A stretch of DNA of 64,000 nt. Source: an uncultured Candidatus Melainabacteria bacterium. Its GTDB lineage: Bacteria; Cyanobacteriota; Vampirovibrionia; Gastranaerophilales; Gastranaerophilaceae. The stretch is taken from assembly GCA_934754775.1 (NCBI GenBank), contig CAKVIM010000001.1, positions 62,001-126,000 of the forward strand. Reading direction: 5' to 3'. Position 1 is the stretch's first letter. Every line of letters begins with the position of its first letter. A program made the position numbers and the translations under genes. Below, one piece after another: positions 54,923 through 63,317 of this stretch. The notes beneath the pieces were generated by a model. That model was given only the letters and a program-made list of their open reading frames with translations, made no database searches and was not told where the DNA came from.

Positions 54923-55933
54923 TTAAATAACATTATTTTGAATTTTGCCGGAGATGAATTCGTTAATATTATTCATTGTTGTGTTTAGAATTCTTTTTAT
55001 TGCTTCTTTTGTATTATACGCAATATGCGGAGTTAAAATCACGTTATCCAATTGAAACATTTTGGAATTAATAATGGTCTGCTCCAGTGTAAGTTTGTCG
55101 AGTCTGTTTATTCCGAGCATGTAATCAAAATCTGTCATTGTCTGCTCGTTTTCTAAAACATCTAAACCGGCCCCTGCTATTTTTTTGCAGACAAGTGCGT
55201 TGAATAGTGCTGATGTATCAATAAGTTCGCCTCTTCCCGTGTTTATGAGAATGGCGGATTTTTTCATTTTATTAAAGCTTTCTTTATTAAACATGTGATA
55301 ATTTTCTTTGTTCATAGGTGCGTGTATTGAAATAAAATCAGATTCTTTTAGTAGCGTGTCAAAATCCGTGTATTTAACATTGTAGATTTTTTCAAGCTCT
55401 TTGTTTTGTTTGATGTCAAACCCAAGAATATTCATTCCGATTCCGTGAGCAATTTTAGCGAAAGCAGTACCGATTTTTCCTAATCCGACTATGCCGATTG
55501 TTTTGCCGTATAATTCTTCGCCTATAAGATTTTCTGCGGAAATTTTTGCGTCTTTGTATTCAAGATAAGATGATGTAATTTTTCTTGTAACGTTCATTAA
55601 AAGTGCAAGAGCGAATTCTGCGACTGATTGGTTTCCGTAATCTGGTGAATTCTCGACCACAATATTGTGGTCTTTGCAGTATTCTATATCAATATGGTTA
55701 AAACCAACTGAACGCAAGGATATCAGCTTAAGATTTTTGAACTGTTTAAGAACATTTTTATTTACTCTAGAGGTTGTGAAAACTGATATAATATCAGCAT
55801 CAACAAGATTTGGAGCTAGTTTTTTTAAGTCATTAAGCGGTTCGCAAATCAAAGTGTAATCGTGTTTTCCTTCGTTTTCTTTTATCAGGAATTCTTTTTC
55901 GTAAGTTTCTACATCAAAATATACAATTTTCAT
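54923..55933 (-). CDS. D-2-hydroxyacid dehydrogenase, D-lactate dehydrogenase-like
   Basis: 336 residues. Catalytic Arg in SLRSVGFNHIDIEYC (about 70-85), NAD fold GIVGLGKIGTAFAKIAHGIG (about 148-167), INTGRGELIDT (about 230-240), Glu in the DVLENEQ segment, and catalytic His in ILTPHIAYNTKEA (about 300-312). Likely reduces pyruvate to D-lactate in fermentation. The promoter TTGTTC-N17-TAAAAT overlaps one arm of a TTTTGAACA palindrome, suggesting repression. No Shine-Dalgarno is evident. Confidence 0.88.
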   Translation of the reverse strand: MKIVYFDVETYEKEFLIKENEGKHDYTLICEPLNDLKKLAPNLVDADIISVFTTSRVNKNVLKQFKNLKLISLRSVGFNHIDIEYCKDHNIVVENSPDYGNQSVAEFALALLMNVTRKITSSYLEYKDAKISAENLIGEELYGKTIGIVGLGKIGTAFAKIAHGIGMNILGFDIKQNKELEKIYNVKYTDFDTLLKESDFISIHAPMNKENYHMFNKESFNKMKKSAILINTGRGELIDTSALFNALVCKKIAGAGLDVLENEQTMTDFDYMLGINRLDKLTLEQTIINSKMFQLDNVILTPHIAYNTKEAIKRILNTTMNNINEFISGKIQNNVI

Positions 55934-55959
55934 AATTTACTTTTTGTTTTGTTTTTTAG

Positions 55960-56018
55960 ATTTTATTCAGAAACAAAATTTTGAACAATCTCCGGTTTAC
56001 TATATTTTGTTCAAAAAT
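55960..56018 (-). promoter_or_regulatory. Promoter of the hydroxyacid dehydrogenase gene with TTTTGAACA palindrome
   Basis: Minus strand -35 TTGTTC (55983-55988), 17-bp spacer, -10 TAAAAT (55960-55965). TTTTGAACA (55979-55987) and its inverted copy TGTTCAAAA (56008-56016) flank the upstream part; one arm covers the -35 box. Same motif as the array at 53977-54176. Confidence 0.6.
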
Positions 56019-56053
56019 ATTTTTTATCGTATAATTTGAATAACAATTTTTGC

Positions 56054-56135
56054 GTCGATATGGCGAAATTGGTAGACGCGCATGATTCAGGTTCATGTGG
56101 AGAAATCCTTGGGGGTTCAAATCCCCCTATCGACA
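56054..56135 (+). tRNA. tRNA-Leu (CAG anticodon)
   Basis: Acceptor stem GTCGATA (56054-56060)/TATCGAC (56128-56134) with discriminator A. D-arm GGTAGACGC. Anticodon stem CATGA/TCATG with loop TTCAGGT, anticodon CAG. The long variable arm GGAGAAATCC is typical of class II tRNAs. T-arm GGGGGTTCAAATCCCCC. CCA is not encoded. Confidence 0.95.
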
Positions 56136-56217
56136 ATTTTAATTTTTTATTTCTAGGCTGATTAGCTAATGTTAAATTTATTCGGTTCCTTTTATTCTTA
56201 TATAGGAGGAATTTTTT

Positions 56218-56517
56218 ATGATGAAAAAACTTACCACTGAAAATTTTAATACAGAGATAAAGAGTGGACTAAAATTGGTCGAATTCTTCGCTCCGTGGTG
56301 CATGTATTGCAAGAAGCAAGAAGAAGTTTTGAAAGAACTGGATAAAATCTGGATTGGTCAAATTAATACAGACGAAGATGCAGAACTTGCAATAAGATTC
56401 AGTGTGCATGCATTTCCAACATTTTTGATATTCAAAGACGGCAAGGAAATGGAGCGTTTTAGCGGATTAAGAACAAAACTTGATTTGATGAATATTTTAA
56501 ACAAATGGATAAAATAG
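56218..56517 (+). CDS. Thioredoxin-family protein
   Basis: 99 residues, AGGAGG 8 nt upstream; ATG is doubled at the start. Active site FFAPWCMYCKKQ (about 23-34), Cys-Met-Tyr-Cys instead of the usual CGPC. The cis-Pro region is HAFPTFLIFKDGKE. The unusual dipeptide changes redox potential in other thioredoxins; the partner here is unknown. Confidence 0.92.
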   Translation: MMKKLTTENFNTEIKSGLKLVEFFAPWCMYCKKQEEVLKELDKIWIGQINTDEDAELAIRFSVHAFPTFLIFKDGKEMERFSGLRTKLDLMNILNKWIK

Positions 56518-56530
56518 TAATTTGATACAC

Positions 56531-56564
56531 AAAAAAAGCGGCATCTCATAACTACCGCTTTTTT
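56531..56564. terminator. Bidirectional terminator
   Basis: AAAAAGCGG (56533-56541) and CCGCTTTTT (56555-56563), with A and T runs on either side. Ends the thioredoxin gene on the plus strand and the 56592 gene on the minus strand. Confidence 0.8.
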
Positions 56565-56591
56565 CTCAAAAATTATATTGACACTTAGAGT

Positions 56592-56867
56592 CTAATGAGC
56601 GAATTCGCCCGTGTAAAAACTCATAAGATTAGCCAATCTGTGCTGTTTTTCCGCAGCTCTTTCAATTGTTTGCTTAATTTCGTCAAGCTCTTTCAATAAT
56701 GTATTTAAATCCTTGCGACGTTTACTCTCTAGGCGTTCCTCCTTAACTGTGTGCGGACTAATCTGTTCTGAATTTACCTCCTTATTTGCACTATTAACCG
56801 TGTCGCTCAAACTTAATTCAATCCAGTCTGGCGAAAAACATTTGTTATTATATTCGTTTTTGTTCAT
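56592..56867 (-). CDS. Unknown 91-residue coiled-coil protein
   Basis: Polar first half, then RRKDLNTLLKELDEIKQTIE, a strong coiled-coil helix (about 51-80). No membrane segment. The Shine-Dalgarno AAGGAGT overlaps the stop of the 57-residue gene upstream, so the two are coupled. Confidence 0.6.
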   Translation of the reverse strand: MNKNEYNNKCFSPDWIELSLSDTVNSANKEVNSEQISPHTVKEERLESKRRKDLNTLLKELDEIKQTIERAAEKQHRLANLMSFYTGEFAH

Positions 56868-56876
56868 TAGTACTCC

Positions 56877-57050
56877 TTACTGATTTTTTACAGGCTTAAA
56901 TCTGCTTATAAAGTTAGATACAAGCCACGCAAAGTTTGTAACGGCGTTTTTACATTGTAGATAATCCCTTTTTACATCTTGAAATTCTTTTGAGTTGAAA
57001 TCGAATGTTGTCATCTCTGAATATTCAATTAGTGCTTCATGTTCGTCCAT
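56877..57050 (-). CDS. Small 57-residue protein upstream of the 56592 gene
   Basis: Begins MDEHEALIEYSEMTTFDFN and ends with NFAWLVSNFISRFKPVKNQ, an amphipathic C-terminal helix. GAGAGGTAAAGT precedes the ATG. Its stop overlaps the next gene's ribosome site. Confidence 0.6.
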   Translation of the reverse strand: MDEHEALIEYSEMTTFDFNSKEFQDVKRDYLQCKNAVTNFAWLVSNFISRFKPVKNQ

Positions 57051-57430
57051 ACTTTACCTCTCTAATCAACAGCTATACACAATTTTTTGTTTTGCTTTTT
57101 GTTTCCTTTTTGCTTACAAGTATGTTAACGGCATATTTTTGAAAAACTTTAGGAAAAAAGGACGCATTGTTACAAAACTTTACAGTAAAATGCTAAAAAG
57201 CTTGATTTTATTGAGTTAAAAATTTTTGAGCGGAACTTAATATATGTTAATATTACAGAAAAAGTACTCAGAAACAGTGATAATTGAAAAAACGCTTAAA
57301 CCCTCATGGTTACATGGTTTTATCATGTAAATTTATATTAAATTTGGCGGAAATAACTTTACATTTGCTTCTATTTAAAATAGTATGTTACTATAGTGGT
57401 ATAGTATAGAAAAGTAAAAGAGGAATAATT
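57051..57430 (+). promoter_or_regulatory. Upstream region of ftsZ with HLR1-like site
   Basis: GTTACAAA-AC-TTTACAGT (57169-57186) matches HLR1 at 15 of 16 positions. TTACATG/CATGTAA form a palindrome at about 57310-57330, and TTTACATT at about 57358 is a half site. A likely ftsZ core promoter lies at about 57366-57400 (TTGCTT, TACTAT). No gene is seen in these 380 bases. Confidence 0.45.
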
Positions 57431-58594
57431 GTGGACAATTTAGGACCTGATATTTTTGGAAGAAAAGATATTGAAAATATTCAATCATCTGATAATATGA
57501 ATCAGCAGCCGGCACCTGGCATTAATCCTGCTAAGATAAAGGTTATAGGTGTAGGCGGCGGCGGTGGAAACGCTGTAAACCGAATGATTAAGTCAGGTTT
57601 GACTGGTGTTGAATTCTGGTTAATGAATACAGATTTACAAGTTTTAAATTATTCTACTTGCAAGAATAAAATCCAATTGGGTGAAAAGTTAACAAACGGT
57701 CTTGGTGCCGGTGGAGAACCTCAAGTTGGTGAAAAAGCTGCTGAAGAAGCACAACAAGAAATTACAAGTGCAATAGAAGGTGCAGATATGGTATTCGTTA
57801 CTGCCGGCATGGGCGGTGGTACAGGTACCGGTGCAGCTCCGGTTGTTGCTAAGATTGCTAAAGATTTGGGAATCTTGACAATTGGTGTTGTTACAAAACC
57901 TTTCTCATTCGAAGGTAAGAGAAGACAAAACCAAGCACAACAAGGTCTTGAAAAATTAAGAGAATCTGTTGACGCTTTAATCGTTATTCCGAACGATAAA
58001 TTGCTAGATGTTGTTGATAGACGTGTATCACTTCAAGAATCATTCATCGTAGTTGATGAAGTTCTTTTAAGAGGTGTTCAAGGTATTTCAGACATCATCA
58101 CAATTCCTGGTCTGATTAACGTAGACTTTGCAGACGTTAAGAGCGTAATGGCTGCATCAGGTTCTGCTCTAATGGGTATCGGTCGTGGTACCGGCGAAGG
58201 CAGAGCTATTGAAGCTGCTAAGATTGCTATTAACTCTCAACTTCTTGAAACTTCAATTAACGGTGCATCTGGTGTTATCGTTAACATCACAGGTGGCCCT
58301 GATATGACATTGCACGAAGTAACTGATGCTACGAACATCATTAACGACGCTGTTCTTGATGATGCAAGAGTAATCATTGGTGCTGTAGTTGATGACAACA
58401 TTCAAGGCGAAATACAGATTACTGTTATTGCAACAGGTTTTGAGTTGAAATCACAAATGCCAATCGAAGAAAAAGTTGAAAACCGTTCAATCAGTGCGGC
58501 AGAATTCTTCTCAGGTGCTTTCAACAACACTCAACAACCTAAGGCACCTACTTCATTCTCAGAAATTCAGATTCCGGATTTCTTAAGAAAATAA
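57431..58594 (+). CDS. ftsZ: Cell division protein FtsZ
   Basis: 387 residues from GTG with AGAGGAA upstream. GTP-binding: [18 protein letters not shown] (about 36-53), the tubulin signature [13 protein letters not shown] (about 127-139), [11 protein letters not shown] (T7-loop region). C-terminal peptide [10 protein letters not shown], a conserved ZipA/FtsA-binding-type tail. It forms the cytokinetic ring. No ftsA, ftsQ or mur genes are adjacent, as is common in cyanobacteria. Confidence 0.98.
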   Translation: MDNLGPDIFGRKDIENIQSSDNMNQQPAPGINPAKIKVIGVGGGGGNAVNRMIKSGLTGVEFWLMNTDLQVLNYSTCKNKIQLGEKLTNGLGAGGEPQVGEKAAEEAQQEITSAIEGADMVFVTAGMGGGTGTGAAPVVAKIAKDLGILTIGVVTKPFSFEGKRRQNQAQQGLEKLRESVDALIVIPNDKLLDVVDRRVSLQESFIVVDEVLLRGVQGISDIITIPGLINVDFADVKSVMAASGSALMGIGRGTGEGRAIEAAKIAINSQLLETSINGASGVIVNITGGPDMTLHEVTDATNIINDAVLDDARVIIGAVVDDNIQGEIQITVIATGFELKSQMPIEEKVENRSISAAEFFSGAFNNTQQPKAPTSFSEIQIPDFLRK

Positions 58595-58616
58595 TATGTG
58601 TAGAAGTTAATATATA

Positions 58617-58652
58617 ACAGGGCCGGCTTTTTAAAGCCGGCCCTGTTTTTTG
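58617..58652 (+). terminator. Rho-independent terminator of ftsZ
   Basis: ACAGGGCCGGCTTT (58617-58630) pairs with AAAGCCGGCCCTGT (58633-58646), followed by a T run. Confidence 0.9.
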
Positions 58653-58659
58653 TTTTCAC

Positions 58660-58695
58660 CCTAACGGGCTGACATTTCACCCGCATTCGTAAAAT
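58660..58695. repeat. Short fragment of the composite repeat
   Basis: ACCCTAACGGGCTGACATTTC and CACCCGCATTCGTAA, the start of the larger repeat modules. Confidence 0.55.
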
Positions 58696-58739
58696 ACCAC
58701 TTCCCAAAACACATGATTGCTAACTCTTCAAATTTTTAG

Positions 58740-58751
58740 TATACTCAATGT
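58740..58751 (+). promoter_or_regulatory. Leaderless -10 box of the GH57 gene
   Basis: TATACT (58740-58745), 6 nt before the ATG at 58752; no Shine-Dalgarno. Confidence 0.65.
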
Positions 58752-60986
58752 ATGAATAAACAGAAACTCTCTCTTGCGATATATTGGCACATGCATCAAC
58801 CTGTTTATGAGCTGGAAGGTACATATTTAATGCCATGGGTGCGTTTGCACGCAGTAAAGGATTATTTGGATATGGTTTTGGTTTTGGAAAAGTTCCCGAA
58901 ACTGAAACTCAATTTTGATATTGTACCTGCACTTTTGGATTCAATTATTGATTATACCCAAAGCGGTTATCACGACATTCATTCGGAACTTTCTGCTTCT
59001 GATACGGAAGTTTTGACGGATGAAGAAAAAGCTTTTATTCTGAACAACTTTTTCAGCCCAAAATTTGAAACAATGATATATAAGAGCGAAACTTATCAGG
59101 CTCTTTATAAAAAAAGATTTTCGAAAGATATTGCAACACCGGAAGATTTTACACCTCAAGAATATTCTGATTTGATGGCTTTGTTTAATCTTGTTTGGAT
59201 TGATCCTGTTCACTATGCCAGATACCCAAAATTGCAAGAATTATGGGACAAGAAGTGTAATTATACACGTGATGACAGAATTGAGATTATTGCTATTCAA
59301 AAACAGATAATAAGAGAAATAATCCCGACTTACAAAAAATATATTCAAGAAGGCAGGATTGAGCTCACGACAAGCCCTTATTATCATGCAATTTTGCCAA
59401 TTTTGTTTGATATAAAAAGTTCGACAAAATCTGTTGCAACAACGGAAGGTTTACCGCAAACGCTCGGTATGTCTGATGATGCAAGATATCAGATAATGAG
59501 TGCACTTGATAGAGTTGAAGAAATTTTTGGTGTCAGACCAAAAGGCATGTGGCCGCCGGAATTGTGTTTGGGTCCAAAAACTTTGCACAATTTGGCTAAA
59601 GAAGGTATAAAATGGACGATTTCAGATGAAGGCGTTTTGTCTGATTCAATAAATTTCGATTTTGTTCGTGATTTCAAAGGCAACTTAAATGATCCTTATC
59701 ATTTGTTAAAGGTTTACACTTATCAGACTAAAGACTCAGAAATAGACGTAATTTTCCGTGACCGTTCTATTCCAAATCTGATAAATTTTGAATACGCAGG
59801 TGTAAATCCTGTGATGGCGGCAGGTGATTTGTACGAAAAGATTAAGACTATTCAGAGCAAACTTCTTGTTTCTCCGGATGATACGCATTTGCTTACAATT
59901 GCTTCTGATTGTGAAAACTGTTGGGAAAATTATCAAAACGACGGAAATGATTTCTTGGATAATATTTATTCAATGATTGAAAACGACGAAACTTTGGAAA
60001 CCGTTTTGATAAGTGATTATATTGAGCAAGACAAGCACAAAAAGACGCTCAAAAAGATTTATTCAGGTTCTTGGATTGATAAAACTTTCCAATATTGGAT
60101 TGGCGAACCTGAAAAAAATAAAGCCTGGGCTTATTTAAAGCAGACAAAAGATGATTTTGACCAATACGTAAAGGAAAATAGAAACGATCCGAAAAACGAT
60201 ATGGCAAAACGTGAACTTTTGATTGCAGAGGGAAGCGACTGGTTCTGGTGGTATGGTGAGCCGAATAATTCCGGGCAGGATTACGTGTTTGATTATATGT
60301 TTAGAGAGCGTTTGAAAAACGTTTATTTGATACTCGGGCTCGATTATCCTGATTATTTGGATAAAACTCTGATTACGACTGTTGACGTACCGTTTAAACA
60401 CCCGAAGCGTCATATTACTCCGAGAATGGACGGTTTTTCGCAAAGTTCGGATGATTGGTACAATTCAGGTTCAATAAGTATGTTGGACGGGCCGGTATTT
60501 AGAGAAAACAAAAACGTTGATAAAATCCATTTCGGGTGCGACAAGGATAATATCTATTTTCGACTTCATGTGAACAAAGGCTCCGGCGAGATAAGCTTTG
60601 TTGACAGAATTAACCAATTTTATATCTATATGCGAAACGCAAGCAGGTTGGGCGAACGTGCTTTTATTAGATTAATCAGTAAGACAGATAATCCGTATCC
60701 GATTTTGTTGGAAAAATTTGAACATGAACTTACGCTGACTTTGATTAAGGATACTCTCTATCCGCCAAGATTGACAACAGTTTTGCATCCAAATATGTGG
60801 ACGCTTGATAATCCAGACGGCATAAAAATTGTTTATAGAGATATGATTGATATTTGTATACCTTTTGATAAGTTGGATGTTCAAGTCGGTGAAACAGTTG
60901 AATTCTTTATGGCAAATACGGATTCCGGTGTCAAAAATACTTATATTCCACAAGAAATTTTGTTGAGCATGACAAGAGATTATTAG
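58752..60986 (+). CDS. Glycoside hydrolase family 57 (alpha-glucan active)
   Basis: 744 residues. GH57 motifs: YWHMHQPVYE (about 11-20), WIDPVHYARYP, GMWPPELCLGPKTLHNLAKEG (catalytic Glu, about 266-286), TIASDCENCWENY (catalytic Asp, about 382-394). The C-terminal 200 residues are a beta-rich domain. GH57 enzymes cut or branch alpha-1,4-glucans; cyanobacterial relatives use glycogen. No signal peptide, so it probably acts on intracellular glycogen. The mRNA is predicted leaderless. Confidence 0.9.
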   Translation: MNKQKLSLAIYWHMHQPVYELEGTYLMPWVRLHAVKDYLDMVLVLEKFPKLKLNFDIVPALLDSIIDYTQSGYHDIHSELSASDTEVLTDEEKAFILNNFFSPKFETMIYKSETYQALYKKRFSKDIATPEDFTPQEYSDLMALFNLVWIDPVHYARYPKLQELWDKKCNYTRDDRIEIIAIQKQIIREIIPTYKKYIQEGRIELTTSPYYHAILPILFDIKSSTKSVATTEGLPQTLGMSDDARYQIMSALDRVEEIFGVRPKGMWPPELCLGPKTLHNLAKEGIKWTISDEGVLSDSINFDFVRDFKGNLNDPYHLLKVYTYQTKDSEIDVIFRDRSIPNLINFEYAGVNPVMAAGDLYEKIKTIQSKLLVSPDDTHLLTIASDCENCWENYQNDGNDFLDNIYSMIENDETLETVLISDYIEQDKHKKTLKKIYSGSWIDKTFQYWIGEPEKNKAWAYLKQTKDDFDQYVKENRNDPKNDMAKRELLIAEGSDWFWWYGEPNNSGQDYVFDYMFRERLKNVYLILGLDYPDYLDKTLITTVDVPFKHPKRHITPRMDGFSQSSDDWYNSGSISMLDGPVFRENKNVDKIHFGCDKDNIYFRLHVNKGSGEISFVDRINQFYIYMRNASRLGERAFIRLISKTDNPYPILLEKFEHELTLTLIKDTLYPPRLTTVLHPNMWTLDNPDGIKIVYRDMIDICIPFDKLDVQVGETVEFFMANTDSGVKNTYIPQEILLSMTRDY

Positions 60987-60999
60987 AAAATTTTTGTGA

Positions 61000-61011
61000 T
61001 ATTATCAAAAT
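61000..61011 (+). promoter_or_regulatory. Leaderless -10 box of the 61012 gene
   Basis: TATTAT (61000-61005), 6 nt before the ATG at 61012; no Shine-Dalgarno. Confidence 0.6.
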
Positions 61012-61338
61012 ATGAGAATTATTGCTAATATATTATTAATAATATTCTTTTTTGTATTTTCGTTTGTGAATTGCGGTAATACTTTTACTTTTTTACCGGA
61101 AGCAGAACTTGCAATTGCAAACGTCGATAATTCTTATAACATCCATACTTGCGGAAGCGAAAGCTATATAATGGTTCAGGCAAATTCCTGTGACGAAGGT
61201 GTTAGTCCTCAAGCTTCCGGAGCTTCTGTAAGCGAGTCTGAAAAAAAGTTTGGATTTGCTGATTATAATTTTAAACAAAATATTAATAATACCGTTTCAT
61301 TCTTGTTTAGAACAGAGATATTTCCAAATGCACCTTAA
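61012..61338 (+). CDS. Unknown secreted or lipoprotein-like small protein
   Basis: 108 residues. Residues 1-19 are a signal-like helix (IANILLIIFFFVFSFV) ending at NCGN, which resembles a lipobox only loosely. The rest is Ser/Asn-rich with two further Cys. No family recognised. It lies between the GH57 and transporter genes and may share a transcript with the latter. Confidence 0.55.
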   Translation: MRIIANILLIIFFFVFSFVNCGNTFTFLPEAELAIANVDNSYNIHTCGSESYIMVQANSCDEGVSPQASGASVSESEKKFGFADYNFKQNINNTVSFLFRTEIFPNAP

Positions 61339-61386
61339 GTGTTAAAAATTTTATTTATTGGATAATTAAAATGAAAAGGAGAAGTT

Positions 61387-62712
61387 ATGGAATTAATACA
61401 TAGTTTTGTGGCAGCACATAATGTGTTAATCTCGGCAGGTTTGCTGATTTTGGCATACATTTTTATTGCCACTGAAAAAATTCCAAAAGTTACAATTGCA
61501 CTTTTGGGAGCAGGTTTAACAATTGTACTCGGGCTTGTAAGTCAGGCTAAAACTGTTGGTGATTTGTTAAATCCGCATTATTTTGTTAATTTTATTGATT
61601 TTAACGTAATATTTTTGCTTGTATCAATGATGATTATTGTAAATATTACGACAAGAAGCGGTGTGTTCAGCTATATTGCGAATGAACTTTTGAAACTAAC
61701 AAAAGGACATCCGATTCTTATTCTAATGGTGATTTCAATTTTTACTGCAGTAGTTAGTGCGTTCCTTGATAACGTTACAACAGTAATTTTGGTTATGCCG
61801 ATAACATTTGCTATTGCAAGAAAGCTTGATTTAGACCCTGTTCCATTTTTGCTTTCAGAAGTTTTTGCTTCAAATATCGGTGGTACAGCAACTTTAATCG
61901 GTGATCCGCCAAACATTATTATCGGTAGTGCAGCCGGTTTTACATTTATGGATTTTGTAAATAATTTGACTGGAATTGTTATTATAGTCTTATTTGCCGC
62001 AATCGGGTTTATGGTAATAATGTTTAGAGATAAACTTAACACTACTGATGACAAGATGGATGAGGTTGCAGAAATTGATAACTCACACACAATTACTGAT
62101 AAAAATTTGATGATTCGTTCACTAATTGTTTTAGGTTTGGTTATTTTAGGATTTGTAACCCATGATGTAACTCATATTGAAACATGCGTTTGTGCAATGC
62201 TTGGTGCGAGCGTACTTTTGTTATTCGAAAAACCTACCAATATTCTTAAGGACGTTGAATGGAACACAATTTTCTTCTTCATCGGCTTATTTATAATTAT
62301 TGGCGGTGTTGAAGCTTCTGGTGGTATCAAATTGATGGCAGAATGGATTTTGAAGGTAACTCAAGGTTCTCAAGAAGCTGCTTCAATGCTAATTTTGTGG
62401 GCGTCCGGTATTGTTTCAGGATTTATTGATAATATTCCTTACACAGCAACAATGTCACCAATGCTTGTTGAAATCGAAAAGACAATGGGAGTAGAGTACA
62501 CAACTCCACTTTGGTGGTGCTTGTCACTTGGTGCTTGTCTTGGCGGAAACATGACAATAATCGGTGCAGCTGCTAACGTTATTGTTTCAGAAAATGCCGC
62601 AAAAGAAGGTCATCCAATCGCTTTTGTAAGATTTATGAAATATGGTGTTGCAGTCGTTGCAATGTCGTTGTTATTGAGTTCAATATACGTAAATCTGAAG
62701 TATTTGACCTAA
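61387..62712 (+). CDS. ArsB/NhaD-type ion transporter
   Basis: 441 residues, about eleven membrane helices, AAAAGGAGAAGTT upstream. Duplicated anion-transporter motifs: AFLDNVTTVILVMPI (about 124-138) with GGTATLIGDPPNIIIG (about 162-177), and SGFIDNIPYTATMSPML (about 341-357) with GACLGGNMTIIGAAANVI (about 382-399). Family members move arsenite, Na+/H+ or dicarboxylates; which one is not decided by sequence. Confidence 0.85.
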   Translation: MELIHSFVAAHNVLISAGLLILAYIFIATEKIPKVTIALLGAGLTIVLGLVSQAKTVGDLLNPHYFVNFIDFNVIFLLVSMMIIVNITTRSGVFSYIANELLKLTKGHPILILMVISIFTAVVSAFLDNVTTVILVMPITFAIARKLDLDPVPFLLSEVFASNIGGTATLIGDPPNIIIGSAAGFTFMDFVNNLTGIVIIVLFAAIGFMVIMFRDKLNTTDDKMDEVAEIDNSHTITDKNLMIRSLIVLGLVILGFVTHDVTHIETCVCAMLGASVLLLFEKPTNILKDVEWNTIFFFIGLFIIIGGVEASGGIKLMAEWILKVTQGSQEAASMLILWASGIVSGFIDNIPYTATMSPMLVEIEKTMGVEYTTPLWWCLSLGACLGGNMTIIGAAANVIVSENAAKEGHPIAFVRFMKYGVAVVAMSLLLSSIYVNLKYLT

Positions 62713-62721
62713 GATTAAGAA

Positions 62722-62756
62722 AACGGGTGACGCTTTTAAGCGTCGCCCGTTTTTTA
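62722..62756 (+). terminator. Rho-independent terminator
   Basis: AACGGGTGACGCTT (62722-62735) pairs with AAGCGTCGCCCGTT (62738-62751) with one mismatch or wobble, then a T run. Confidence 0.9.
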
Positions 62757-62762
62757 TAAACT

Positions 62763-63257
62763 CTATCCCAAAACCAAATCACCATGTTTTTTGATATGTT
62801 CAATCAAACCGCCATCTTCAAGCAATTTAATCATAACATCCGGCAATGGCTCAATTGCTGTAATAGTGCCTTTTGTAAGATTTTTTAAGATACCTGATTT
62901 TATATCTAAATCTAATTCATCGCCTGCATCTATGCCGTCAGTGTCGCATTCGATTGCTAAAAGTCCGATATTTATTGCGTTACGGTAGAAAATTCTTGCG
63001 AAGGATTTAGCGATAACAGCTCCAACGCCTGCAATTTTGATAATTTGCGGAGCGTGTTCACGAGAAGAACCTAGTCCGAAGTTGTTACCGGCGACAACAA
63101 AATCGCCTTTTTTCATGTTTTTTGCAAAATTTTCGTCAGCGTCCTCTAATACGTGCTTAGAAAACTCTTGTAAATCAGAACGCAAGTGAAACAATCTCCC
63201 CGGTGCAATGTGGTCTGTTGATATGTTGTCACCAAATTTAAACGCTTTGCCTTGCAT
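62763..63257 (-). CDS. leuD: 3-Isopropylmalate dehydratase small subunit
   Basis: 164 residues, GGAG upstream. KFGDNISTDHIAPGR (about 7-21), VAGNNFGLGSSREHAPQIIK (about 54-73), SFARIFYRNAINIGLL (about 84-99). The short, archaeal-type LeuD/HacB form. Isomerises isopropylmalate in leucine synthesis with LeuC, which is not adjacent. A homoaconitase role cannot be excluded. Confidence 0.92.
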   Translation of the reverse strand: MQGKAFKFGDNISTDHIAPGRLFHLRSDLQEFSKHVLEDADENFAKNMKKGDFVVAGNNFGLGSSREHAPQIIKIAGVGAVIAKSFARIFYRNAINIGLLAIECDTDGIDAGDELDLDIKSGILKNLTKGTITAIEPLPDVMIKLLEDGGLIEHIKKHGDLVLG

Positions 63258-63277
63258 AAAATCTCCTTTTTAGTATT

Positions 63278-63300
63278 TGTTGGGCAGGTATGCCCAACCT
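63278..63300. repeat. Short GTTGGGC hairpin repeat
   Basis: TTGTTGGGCAGGTATGCCCAACC, near-identical to the unit at 6059. Confidence 0.5.
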
Positions 63301-63317
63301 ACAATTCTGCATTCTAA

